Of a stretch of 13,675 bases of DNA, positions 1-6,501 are shown one piece after another. Below the pieces are notes generated by a model. It was given only the letters and a program-made list of their open reading frames with translations. It did no database searches and had not been told where the DNA came from. Position 1 is the stretch's first letter, and each line of letters opens with the position of its first letter. Position numbers and translations under genes: made by a program. The stretch comes from JBBTCJ01 sp038043285 (GTDB lineage Bacteria > Planctomycetota > Phycisphaerae > UBA1845): positions 1 to 13,675 of the forward strand of contig JBBTCJ010000132.1 in NCBI GenBank assembly GCA_038043285.1, written 5' to 3'.

Positions 1-5
1 CTCGG

Positions 6-60
6 ACGCATGCTTCCGGACCCGCAGGACCGACACCGCCATAAACTTGGACTACGCCCG
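6..60. repeat. Left copy of 55 bp terminal inverted repeat
   Basis: Bases 6-60 are the reverse complement of bases 13621-13675, with one mismatch in 55 (base 56 is g where the other copy gives a). The unbroken identical stretch is 50 bp (6-55). It contains the small palindromes GCATGC (8-13) and TCCGGA (15-20). Read outward on the minus strand, an ATG begins a short open frame (MAVSVLRVRKHASE) that runs off the window end, and the same frame appears at the other end. This is most simply the edge of a dispersed multicopy element or gene at which both ends stop. The identity of that element cannot be told from 55 bases. Confidence 0.9.
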
Positions 61-104
61 CTTAGCGGGGTCCGCAAGGCAAAAGTATGCTCTCCTGCGA
101 GCAT
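57..104. repeat. Two short hairpins next to the terminal repeat
   Basis: The first hairpin is CCCGC (57-61), loop TTA, GCGGG (65-69), straddling the inner edge of the terminal repeat. The second is ATGCTC (87-92), loop TCCTGC, GAGCAT (99-104). Both stems are perfect. No function is assigned. They may belong to the same element as the terminal repeat, or be chance structure in a GC-rich spacer. Confidence 0.4.
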
Positions 105-179
105 GAAAGAGGTATTCCGACAGCCTCTCACGGTCGCGGTACGGATGAAGGAAAGACACCGCTCCATGCTGTCGCGGTT

Positions 180-233
180 CTGATCGGCGCCTCACCTCTG
201 ATCGGCGCTGCACCTCTGATCGGCGCTGCGCCT
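180..233. repeat. Three tandem copies of an 18 bp unit
   Basis: Three adjacent 18-base units start at 180, 198 and 216, all of the form CTGATCGGCGCYKCRCCT. Units 1 and 2 differ at two bases (positions 11 and 12), and units 2 and 3 at one. Translated in one frame the array gives the repeat PLIGAA. The unit has no spacers and so is not CRISPR-like. Slippage-type expansion is the likely origin. Confidence 0.85.
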
Positions 234-374
234 CTTTCGAAGCTCCGGGCCCGTATGAACCGGACCAACAAAGACACGGGAAGCACCTCAGGCGACAGCC
301 GCCGGAAGTGTCACAGATCGGTCGCCTCTCGGGAAAGCCCGCGCCTGGGTCGCCCGCGGGGTCTGTGAAACGAC

Positions 375-419
375 TCGACCGAAGGGCGCGGGCATCGGCA
401 GCCCGGACCCTTCGGTCGA
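375..419 (-). terminator. Strong stem-loop, probable transcription terminator
   Basis: A perfect 12 bp stem pairs TCGACCGAAGGG (375-386) with CCCTTCGGTCGA (408-419). Inside the 21-base loop there is a second stem, GGGC (390-393) with GCCC (401-404). It lies 26 bases beyond the stop codon of the minus-strand coiled-coil gene (446-715). On the minus strand the stem is followed by only a weak T run (GTCGTTTCAC), so factor-independent termination is plausible but not certain. Confidence 0.5.
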
Positions 420-445
420 TGAGTGACGTTCCCCGCTCGGTGAGA

Positions 446-715
446 TCAGGGATTATCCTGTGATCGTTCCTCCAGCATTTTGCGAAGCTGCTGGTTCTCC
501 CGCCGCGTGGCCTCCAGATCGAAGAGCATGTACTTGATGCTCAAGCGTACGAAATCGATGCTTTCCTGCAGGCTGCTGACGGTCTCCTTGAGCTGGCGGT
601 GCCGCTCACGGGTCTGCTCGGCCAGCATTTCGAGTTTGTCTCGCTCGCCGGCGGGCAGGGTGGCGATTTCGGCGATCAACTCCGATAGTTTGCGCTGGAA
701 CGTTTCTTCGTTCAT
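446..715 (-). CDS. Small coiled-coil protein, conserved-looking, function unknown
   Basis: This encodes 89 residues. The ATG at 715 is chosen over longer frames because AGGGAGGA lies about 10 bases upstream, and the frame further upstream is arginine-rich without pattern. The protein looks almost wholly helical. It has charged heptads through residues 5-50 (with LPAGERDKL around 20-28) and a more hydrophobic turn at about 52-66 (SIDFVRLSIKYMLFDLEA). A polar coiled-coil end follows (TRRENQQLRKML, about 70-81). There is no signal peptide, membrane segment or cysteine. From memory, proteins with an 'IKY..FDLEATRREN..LR' core occur in Planctomycetota, but I know of no function. A cytoplasmic coiled-coil adaptor or regulator is an inference. 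A strong stem-loop follows the stop codon. Confidence 0.75.
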   Translation of the reverse strand: MNEETFQRKLSELIAEIATLPAGERDKLEMLAEQTRERHRQLKETVSSLQESIDFVRLSIKYMLFDLEATRRENQQLRKMLEERSQDNP

Positions 716-983
716 GGGCTTCTTGTCCTCCCTTTGCGAACCCGACGTTGGATTGTAGGCACGCACTTTGGCCGCCGTCGCTCCGGCACGCGGCCACAAA
801 GAGCGTCGATCTCTTCCGGGTGCGATAAGCACGCGCGATGCCGCAGGCGGACATCCAGTGACGGGCGCCGGGGGAGCGCGCAACCCTTGAAAAACGCGGG
901 TGTTACGAGCGAGATTTCGCGTCCGGCAATCTGCGTTGAGTTCTCCGGCGGCGCCGCCTGCGCTGCCCAACCGCGCGCTGGAT

Positions 984-1000
984 GTGTCACATCATGACAC
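984..1000. repeat. Short palindrome at the 3' end of the isomerase gene
   Basis: GTGTCA (984-989) and TGACAC (995-1000) form a perfect 6 bp inverted repeat around a 5-base centre. It overlaps the last base of the stop codon of the minus-strand isomerase gene. It could be a weak terminator hairpin or an operator-like dyad upstream of the coiled-coil gene. There is no T tract. The rest of the 716-999 spacer shows nothing else I can name. Confidence 0.4.
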
Positions 1001-1890
1001 TAGAGTGGGCGATCTTCGTCCGTTATGGGACGCGAGGCGGAAGCGGGCGACGCGTCCGGCGGTCGCGTGCCGAGCCGCAGGAGGTGGTCGCGGGCCTGGC
1101 GGCCTGCTGCGTCGGGGTCGTCGAGGTAGGGATACAGTTCAACGGTCAGCCAGCCGTCGTAATCGGCGGCGCGGATTGCCTGAAGAACCGCGGCGAAGTC
1201 GATCGCTCCGCGGCCGGGGATCAAGTGCTGGTGCACGCGGGTGGCGGCGATGTCTTCGAGGTGATAGTGCCGCGTGAACGCCCGCAGGCGATGGATCGTT
1301 TCGGGCAGCGGTTCGCCCACGCAGAAGAAGTGGCCCACGTCGAAGTTCAGGCCGAACCGCGGTGAGTCAATCCGCCGGGCGAGGTCGAGGAATTGCTCAG
1401 CATTTTCAATTAAAAGCTCCGGCTCAGGTTCGACCAGGAGCATCACTCCGACGTCCTCCGCGACGCACAAGGATTCATAGAGTCCCGCGACGAACAGGTC
1501 CATCGCCTGCTCGCGGGACATTCCATCGGGCAAGGGTCCGCCAGGCTCGGTGGTGATCGAGGGAGCGCCAAGCCCGGAGGCCATGCGGAGCGCGTCAATG
1601 GTGTGTCGGATTCGACGACGGCGACAGGCTTCGTCCGGCTCGATCCACGACGGATGCCAGAAGTCCTGGACCGCGTTCATCATGAACGCATTCACGTTGG
1701 AAATGGCGAGGCCGGCGTCGCGGATCCGGCCGCGGATGCGGGCGACGTCGGAGTCGGAAGTGCTGGGCGGCCAAAGATGCGGGACGTCGGCCATCAGCTC
1801 GATGCCGCGATAGCCCAGACGGGCGATGCGGTCGATGGCGTCGTCAACGGGGAACCGCATGTAGGCGTTGGAGCTGTAGGCGAGGTTCAT
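1000..1890 (-). CDS. Sugar phosphate isomerase/epimerase (xylose isomerase-like TIM barrel)
   Basis: The protein has 296 residues, normal for the single-domain AP endonuclease 2/xylose-isomerase-like TIM-barrel family. The opening strand (LAYSSNAYMRF) and 'GYRGIEL' (about 26-32) fit the first barrel strands. Likely divalent-metal ligands are E154 (LLVEPEPE), D184 and H187 (NFDVGH), H210 (HYHLED) and E251 (TVELYPY), in the order expected of D-tagatose 3-epimerase-like enzymes. The exact substrate cannot be read from sequence. The ATG at 1890 lies one base after the TGA of the inositol-phosphate synthase gene, so the two are probably translationally coupled, and the substrate may be an inositol or inositol-phosphate derivative (inference). 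A TTG start at 1938 would add 16 residues encoded by a palindromic repeat and is unlikely. The C-terminal ~20 residues are polar tail. Confidence 0.85.
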   Translation of the reverse strand: MNLAYSSNAYMRFPVDDAIDRIARLGYRGIELMADVPHLWPPSTSDSDVARIRGRIRDAGLAISNVNAFMMNAVQDFWHPSWIEPDEACRRRRIRHTIDALRMASGLGAPSITTEPGGPLPDGMSREQAMDLFVAGLYESLCVAEDVGVMLLVEPEPELLIENAEQFLDLARRIDSPRFGLNFDVGHFFCVGEPLPETIHRLRAFTRHYHLEDIAATRVHQHLIPGRGAIDFAAVLQAIRAADYDGWLTVELYPYLDDPDAAGRQARDHLLRLGTRPPDASPASASRPITDEDRPL

Positions 1891-1891
1891 T

Positions 1892-3220
1892 TCAGCGATT
1901 GTCCCGTCCTCCTCCCCTCGCCCGAACCTCTCCCCCAACGGAGAGAAGGGTTCGTGCGTTCCGAGAGGGAGGGGACTGGCCGAGGCCGGCGCGTGAACGC
2001 AACCGGTGCGGGCGTTCGGGTTGGACCACGTGATCCACCAGCGTTCGCCATTGCGCGTGCAGGTCGTGCTCGGCCACGTCCATTGGATCCTTGAAGAAGA
2101 ACGCGAGGTGTTTCATCGGCCCGACTTGGCCGCGACGATGCGCCAGCGCGGTCAGGCGAAACAGATCGAGAACCAGGGGGGCGGCCAGGATCGAATCGCA
2201 ACCCTGCCAGGTGAACTGCATCGACATCTTCGTACCGAGAAAGCCCTGGAAATGAACGTAGTCCCAGGCGACCTTCCAGTCGTCCAGCGATGGAACGTAG
2301 TCGATGCGAACGTGGGTGGTGGGCCGGCCGCCGACAATGCGGGAAATGAGGCCGTCCTTGGTCTTGATTTTGGAGGCCAGGGTCTTGGGATCACGAAGAA
2401 CCTCCCCGTCGCGGTTGCCGAGGATGTTCTGTCCCACCCAGCTCAGGACGGACAAGTTCCGCATGGCGAACATCGGGGCGAGGGCGGATTTCACCAGCGT
2501 CTCGCCGGTCTTTCCGTCGCGGCCCATGAACGGAAGTTTCGCGGCGACAGCGCGTTGCCGAAGCGCCCCGAGGTCGATGCCCGCCGAGGGCGTGAAGTTG
2601 ACATAAGGGCAGCCGGCTTCGATGGCCGCCAGCGCGTACAGGGAGCTGCTCGGCAACCCGATTGCCCCGCGCCTGGCTAGGGACGCCGCAAGTCGCCCGG
2701 GGGTCTGGTTCATGACCGAACGCGGGGCCGGCGGTTCGGAAGAGGCGACGTTGATCACGATGACGTCGGTCAGTCTGTGCTGTGAACGGAACCGCCGCAG
2801 GTCGTCGGCCAGTCGCTCCACGGCGGCGGCGGGTGAGCCGTCGCGGGGCGGGAAGTCCGCATCCGCCAGCCGCTGAACGGTCGTCGAGGCCCCGCAAAGG
2901 GTTCCCGGACGGACGTTGCGCTGCATTCCCCGCAGGGCCACCGCGGCGTCGCGCAAGCGTTCATGGCTGAACAAGCCGGCCTGGCGATACGCGGCCGACA
3001 GTTCGTCCCGGAGCGAACCGTGGCGGACTTCATGGCCGCCGAACACGATCCGGTCCAGCCGGGGCAGCTCCACGTCGGCGAACACGGGCAGGGCGGTGAC
3101 CAGGCCGGTTTGGTCAGGGCTTCGCCGGGCGAGGGTCGCCATACCCAGCGCAACGGTGCTTCCGACGCGTCCGCAAGCGCCGATAAGCCACAGACCCGTT
3201 TTGGCGTCGTTTCGCGGCAT
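1892..3220 (-). CDS. Myo-inositol-1-phosphate synthase family protein
   Basis: This 442-residue protein would convert glucose 6-phosphate to inositol 1-phosphate using NAD in the cytoplasm. The Rossmann loop is at 14-26 (GACGRVGSTVALG). Family motifs follow: GRDGKTGETLVKSA (233-246), GQNILGNRDGEVL (263-275), SKIKTKDG (283-290), VRIDYVPSLDDWKVAWD (304-320), FQGFLG (324-329) and SILAAPLVLDLFRL (343-356). These cover the NAD and phosphate sites and the catalytic lysines. Residues 1-400 account for the whole family fold; the last ~40 are low-complexity and partly encoded by a palindromic repeat. The start at 3220 is preferred because it lies just below a TATGAT box. ATGs at 3250 and 3253 would add 10-11 residues, and neither choice has a strong ribosome site. 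It is first in a two-gene unit with the isomerase and divergent from moaA. Confidence 0.9.
   Translation of the reverse strand: MPRNDAKTGLWLIGACGRVGSTVALGMATLARRSPDQTGLVTALPVFADVELPRLDRIVFGGHEVRHGSLRDELSAAYRQAGLFSHERLRDAAVALRGMQRNVRPGTLCGASTTVQRLADADFPPRDGSPAAAVERLADDLRRFRSQHRLTDVIVINVASSEPPAPRSVMNQTPGRLAASLARRGAIGLPSSSLYALAAIEAGCPYVNFTPSAGIDLGALRQRAVAAKLPFMGRDGKTGETLVKSALAPMFAMRNLSVLSWVGQNILGNRDGEVLRDPKTLASKIKTKDGLISRIVGGRPTTHVRIDYVPSLDDWKVAWDYVHFQGFLGTKMSMQFTWQGCDSILAAPLVLDLFRLTALAHRRGQVGPMKHLAFFFKDPMDVAEHDLHAQWRTLVDHVVQPERPHRLRSRAGLGQSPPSRNARTLLSVGGEVRARGGGRDNR
1914..1974. repeat. REP-like CTCTCC/GGAGAG palindrome inside a gene end
   Basis: Nested stems are CTCTCC (1928-1933) with GGAGAG (1940-1945), CGAAC (1923-1927) with GTTCG (1950-1954), and an outer CCCCTC (1914-1919) facing GAGGGAGGGG (1965-1974). 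This 'ccctc...gggagag...gaggg' pattern is a familiar dispersed intergenic palindrome in many bacterial genomes. Here it lies inside the open frame of the inositol-phosphate synthase (about codons 416-436). Part of it also provides the purine-rich sequence (GAGGGGAGGAGG) ahead of the isomerase start codon. Confidence 0.65.
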
Positions 3221-3248
3221 GAAGATTGCTTGGACGAACCCGCAAGCC

Positions 3249-3254
3249 ATCATA
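3249..3254 (-). promoter_or_regulatory. Possible -10 box for the inositol-phosphate synthase operon
   Basis: On the minus strand the hexamer TATGAT (3254 down to 3249) matches the sigma-70 -10 consensus at 5 of 6 positions. It would start transcription about 20 bases before the ATG at 3220. The sequence 17 bases upstream (TGGCCA) is not a good -35. The spacer between the two divergent start codons (3221-3338) contains nothing I can recognise as a riboswitch, and in particular no clear molybdenum-cofactor motif. Confidence 0.25.
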
Positions 3255-3338
3255 CGGGTCGGGCCGGAGACTGGCCAGCAGCCGCAGGGTACACTCCCTC
3301 ACGGCGGACAACCTGGGTATTGGGGCACGGGTCGGACC

Positions 3339-4328
3339 ATGCCACACGATCGTTTCGGTAGACAGATCAACTATCTGCGGGTCTCGCTGATCGACCATTG
3401 CAACCTGCGCTGCGTGTACTGCATGCCGCTGCGCGGGGTTTCGTTCGAGCGATCGGACGAACTCTTAACGGCGCCGGAGCTGGAGATGGTGGTGCGGGCG
3501 GCCGCCAACGTCGGGTTTCACAAGATTCGACTGACCGGCGGGGAGCCGACTCTGCGGGCGGACCTCGTGGAGATCGTGGAGCGGATCGCGGCCGTCCGGG
3601 GCATTCACGACCTGAGCATGACCACCAACGCCATTCTGCTGCCGAAGCTGGCGCTTCCGTTGCAAAAGGCGGGACTGCGGCGGGTAAACATCCACGCCGA
3701 CGCCCTGGACCCGACGCGTTTGCGGCGGGTGATGCGGTTCAACACCAGCGAACAGGTGTGGGCGGGGATCGAGGCGGCGGACGCAGCCGGGTTCAACCCC
3801 CTCAAGCTGAACGCGGTGATGGTCCGTGGATTCAATGAGGAGGATGCGGTCGAGCTTGCCCGGCTGACGTTGGATCGCCCGTGGCACGCTCGGTTCATCG
3901 AGCTGATGCCGCTGGGGATCGGCGAATGTGCGCAGTTCTCGTTGAGCAATTACGTGCCCAATGCGGAGACCATGCGGCGGATCGAAGAATCGCTGGGCGT
4001 CCTGCTGCCGCTGCCGAACAAGGACTTGGCGGACGAATCGCGGAACTATCGTTTCGCCGAGGGACGTGGAATCGTCGGATTCATTTCGCCGGTCAGCGAA
4101 CCGTACTGCGGTTCGTGTAACCGAATGCGGTTGACCGCCGACGGCAAGTTCCAGTTGTGCCTGCTCAACGATGACGAACTGGACGTGCGTTCGGCGCTGC
4201 GCAACGGAGGAGGGATTGCGGCCATCGAACGCATTCTGCTCCGGGCGGTCGCGGAGAAGCCCACCGGGCATCGACTGGACGAAGGCATTTCCGTCGAACG
4301 TCGGGCCATGTTCCAAATCGGCGGGTAG
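3339..4328 (+). CDS. moaA: GTP 3',8-cyclase (radical SAM, molybdenum cofactor synthesis)
   Basis: This 329-residue protein has the normal MoaA length. MoaA rearranges GTP to 3',8-cyclo-GTP, the first step of molybdenum cofactor synthesis. The N-terminal radical-SAM cluster is C21-x3-C25-x2-C28 (CNLRCVYC), with the SAM-binding RLTGGEPT at 64-71. The second 4Fe-4S cluster that binds GTP is C257-x2-C260-x13-C274 (CGSC...C). The protein ends in the diagnostic Gly-Gly tail (328-329). The stretch NIHADALDP (117-125) differs from the common N(V/I)S(L/I)D(S/T)LDP. The open frame extends far upstream, but similarity starts at MPHDRFGRQINYLRVSL, so the ATG at 3339 is chosen despite a weak ribosome site. 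No other cofactor gene is in the window. It converges on the YkgJ-type gene 27 bases later. Confidence 0.93.
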   Translation: MPHDRFGRQINYLRVSLIDHCNLRCVYCMPLRGVSFERSDELLTAPELEMVVRAAANVGFHKIRLTGGEPTLRADLVEIVERIAAVRGIHDLSMTTNAILLPKLALPLQKAGLRRVNIHADALDPTRLRRVMRFNTSEQVWAGIEAADAAGFNPLKLNAVMVRGFNEEDAVELARLTLDRPWHARFIELMPLGIGECAQFSLSNYVPNAETMRRIEESLGVLLPLPNKDLADESRNYRFAEGRGIVGFISPVSEPYCGSCNRMRLTADGKFQLCLLNDDELDVRSALRNGGGIAAIERILLRAVAEKPTGHRLDEGISVERRAMFQIGG

Positions 4329-4355
4329 GTTGCGTCGTGCCACACCCAGGCGCGT

Positions 4356-4784
4356 CTACCAGGTTCGCTGCCGGCGAATGGTTTCGATCTGCACGAGCGT
4401 GTGGTGCGGCCCCTTGTTCATCCCCGGGCAGACGCTGTCGTGGGTCGCGTTCCAGCTTTGTTCGGAACGGAGATTCTCATTCCAGAACGGCCAGGTTCGG
4501 CACTGTAACGGACGGACGGGATAGATGGAGCAGGTGGCCTTTCCGTTCTCGCGTTTCAGGAAAATGCAGTCGCCGTCGGGTTTCTCGGTGAGGCTGTAGT
4601 GGAGTCCGACCCGCCGCAGGTGTTTCTCGTCGAGCTTTCCGTCGTTGCGACCGAGGAACTTGGCGATCGCCGCCACCTCCTCCTTGGTCGCCCAGACGTA
4701 GCCCGGCTCGCCGCTGCAGCAGTTGCCGCACAGGGTGCAGGAGAAACTCAATCCCTCGTGATACCACTTCTGTCGGGTCAGCAT
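4356..4784 (-). CDS. YkgJ family cysteine-cluster protein
   Basis: This encodes 142 residues. It has the family pattern CxxCGxCC near the N-terminus (C16, C19, C22, C23) followed by C73, C85 and C95 in 'C.IYPVRPLQCRTWPFW' (85-101), and C119. These cysteines probably bind zinc or an iron-sulfur cluster. The biochemical role of the family is not established. There is no signal peptide or membrane segment, so it is probably cytoplasmic. The start at 4784 has AGGGG about 5 bases upstream and leaves the usual short lead (WYHEGLSFSC) before the first cysteine. The gene converges with moaA and is divergent from the S41 protease. The spacer to the latter (4785-5037) shows no site I can name with confidence. 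Confidence 0.88.
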   Translation of the reverse strand: MLTRQKWYHEGLSFSCTLCGNCCSGEPGYVWATKEEVAAIAKFLGRNDGKLDEKHLRRVGLHYSLTEKPDGDCIFLKRENGKATCSIYPVRPLQCRTWPFWNENLRSEQSWNATHDSVCPGMNKGPHHTLVQIETIRRQRTW

Positions 4785-5022
4785 GGCGCCCCTGCGTCGG
4801 CGACCACTCGGGCGGTTGAACCGGGCTGCGGTACTACGGCGCGGCGGCCGAACGTCCGATCATGTTACGCCTGCGATGCGCGGCGGTCGAGACATGGCTG
4901 CGTCGTGGTTGGATTTCGAGGACCGCGGCCGGTCGGTCGAAGACCAATGGGGCAGTAACTCTCGCCGACGGGAGGCGGTCGCAACAACCAACCGATGCGG
5001 CGTCGAGTCGGGGTACGCGCGG

Positions 5023-5029
5023 AGGAGGT
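5023..5029 (+). promoter_or_regulatory. Strong ribosome-binding site deciding a GTG start
   Basis: AGGAGGT is a perfect anti-Shine-Dalgarno match located 8 bases before the GTG at 5038. It fixes the start of the S41 protease at that GTG. Upstream in-frame ATGs (for example at 4894) have no comparable site and would bury the signal segment 50 or more residues from the N-terminus. Confidence 0.8.
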
Positions 5030-5037
5030 GGACACCG

Positions 5038-6354
5038 GTGCATCGTAGCGGGATGGTCTGGTTGGCGATGTTCATGGTCATCGCCGTGATGTTCGTGCAG
5101 CTGCCGCCGATGGCCGCGAAGCAGGACTCGGTCTTTCATACCTACAGCGCGCTGGTCGAGGTGGACGCGCTCGCCCGACAGCAATACGTCGAACCACTCA
5201 AAGGGGACCGCCTGGTCGATGGAGCGATCCACGGGATGATGCTCAAGTTGGATCCGTACAGCGGATACATTTCCCCGGAGGAACTTCCGGCGTTCGAGCG
5301 TCGGCATCGCGGCGATTTCCAGGGGGTGGGAATAGAGATCGGCGCGCGGCACGATGAGCTGGTGGTGATCGCGCCGATCGAGGGAAGCCCGGCCGCGGAG
5401 GCCGGCGTACGTCCCGGCGACGCACTCCTGGCGATCGACGGGCAGGATCTGACCGACCGCTCGGTGTTCGACGCGGAAGAAATGCTGGCCGGGGACGTGG
5501 GGAGTTTGGCGGCAATCACCTTGCGACATCGCGGGGAGACGACGCCGGTGGTGGTGAACGTCGCTCGCGGGATCGTCAGTCCACGTACGGTTCGCGGTTG
5601 CCGGCGATCCATCGACGGGCGATGGGACTACCTGCTCGACGCGGACCGGGGAATCGGCTACGTCCGCATCAGCAGCTTCCGCGACAACACCACCCAGGCG
5701 CTGGACGAGGTGATCGGCGAGCTTCGTGCCCGCGGCGTTCGATCGTTGATCCTCGACCTTCGCTTCAACCCCGGCGGGCTGATGGACCAGGCCATCGACA
5801 TGGCGGACCGGTTCATCGCCGACGGACTCATACTCTCCACGGTCACACGGCGCCGCGCGGTCGAAGAATATCGCGCCAAGGCCGAGGGCACGATCATCGA
5901 CCTCCCGGTGGTCCTTCTGATTAACGCCCACTCAGCGAGTTCGGCCGAGATCGTGGCCGGCGCGTTGCAGGCGAGGAAACGGGCGATCGCCGTCGGCGAA
6001 CGGAGCTTCGGCAAGGGAAGCGTGCAACACTTGATCCACCTGACGGGACATGAGGCCGCCATCAAGCTCACCGTCGCGCACTACCGACTTCCGGACGGGC
6101 GGATCATCCACCGAACCGACCAGAACGTTCACTCCGGCTCATGGGGCGTCAAGCCCGACATGGAAGTTCACCTCAGCAACGAAGAGAACGAAGAGATCCA
6201 GCGCCGCCGCCGCATTCTGGACTTCGAGGCCGATCCGCCGCTTGACCAGCACGGCGCCGAATCCGCCGCTGCGCCCGCGGATCCGCGTCCCTGGCCGGTG
6301 GAAATCGTCCGCGACCGACAACTCGCGGCGGCCGTCGAACTACTCAGCCGATGA
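5038..6354 (+). CDS. S41 family carboxy-terminal processing peptidase
   Basis: This 438-residue serine protease of the CtpA/Prc type would be exported or membrane-anchored and cleave C-terminal tails of envelope proteins. A hydrophobic segment at 6-24 (MVWLAMFMVIAVMFVQLPP) acts as signal peptide or anchor. The N-terminal S41 helices follow, then a PDZ domain at about 93-178 (FQGVGIEIG at 94-102, SPAAEAGVRPGDALLAIDG at 117-135). The catalytic core is about 200-380: GIGYVRISSF, LILDLRFNPGG (237-247) and NAHSASSAEIVAGAL (296-310). The Ser/Lys pair is S301 and K326 (SFGKGSVQ), spaced 25 apart as in the family, with Q330 following. A C-terminal helix-rich tail ends at LLSR. The GTG start has a perfect ribosome site. 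No obvious partner gene is adjacent. Confidence 0.93.
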   Translation: MHRSGMVWLAMFMVIAVMFVQLPPMAAKQDSVFHTYSALVEVDALARQQYVEPLKGDRLVDGAIHGMMLKLDPYSGYISPEELPAFERRHRGDFQGVGIEIGARHDELVVIAPIEGSPAAEAGVRPGDALLAIDGQDLTDRSVFDAEEMLAGDVGSLAAITLRHRGETTPVVVNVARGIVSPRTVRGCRRSIDGRWDYLLDADRGIGYVRISSFRDNTTQALDEVIGELRARGVRSLILDLRFNPGGLMDQAIDMADRFIADGLILSTVTRRRAVEEYRAKAEGTIIDLPVVLLINAHSASSAEIVAGALQARKRAIAVGERSFGKGSVQHLIHLTGHEAAIKLTVAHYRLPDGRIIHRTDQNVHSGSWGVKPDMEVHLSNEENEEIQRRRRILDFEADPPLDQHGAESAAAPADPRPWPVEIVRDRQLAAAVELLSR

Positions 6355-6501
6355 AACGTCTCCGCTACGATTGGGGCGATCTTGATGTTGCGGCGAGGGC
6401 TCGGCGCGGGGAGATTCCCGACGTAGCGTCCAAGAGAACCATGACCTCCCGTGGAAACAGCGCGCTCCCTCACCGTCGCGGCTCTGCTCTTTGCGGTGCA
6501 C

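Larger units (their letters stand above)
61..445. other. Gene-poor segment with repeats
   Basis: No convincing gene is seen here. A 93-codon open frame (87-368, plus) exists, but its start codon lies inside a hairpin stem, its middle is the translation of an 18 bp tandem repeat, and its composition is arginine/serine-rich without any recognisable motif. The segment holds two small hairpins, a tandem repeat and a strong stem-loop that probably ends the minus-strand gene to its right. It could be a decayed gene or repeat-derived spacer. Confidence 0.6.

Noticed and set aside
180..233. CRISPR-like array
   Set aside because: The units are 18 bp and directly adjacent with no spacers, and no cas genes are present.
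87..368. A 93-codon plus-strand open frame in the left spacer
   Set aside because: The start lies in a hairpin, the centre is the 18 bp tandem repeat, no ribosome site or motif is seen, and the composition is typical of random GC-rich sequence.
2006..2680. Long plus-strand frame opposite the inositol-phosphate synthase gene
   Set aside because: It is an antisense shadow of a gene with clear family motifs, and its own translation shows no recognisable motif.
1000..3220. A complete ebo metabolite-export cluster
   Set aside because: Only isomerase-like and inositol-phosphate-synthase-like genes are present; no prenyltransferase, TatD, EboA or dehydroquinate-synthase-like gene is seen.
3221..3338. 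Molybdenum-cofactor riboswitch upstream of moaA
   Set aside because: I could not identify the conserved stems or motifs of that class in the 118-base spacer; a covariance-model search would be decisive.
3465..4343. 292-codon minus-strand frame opposite moaA
   Set aside because: Antisense shadow in GC-rich DNA; moaA has all diagnostic residues.
4894..5037. N-terminal extension of the S41 protease from the ATG at 4894
   Set aside because: It would place a charged ~50-residue segment before the signal sequence, and a perfect ribosome site points to the GTG at 5038.
4834..5931. 365-codon minus-strand frame opposite the S41 protease
   Set aside because: Antisense shadow; the protease carries its catalytic motifs and a perfect ribosome site.
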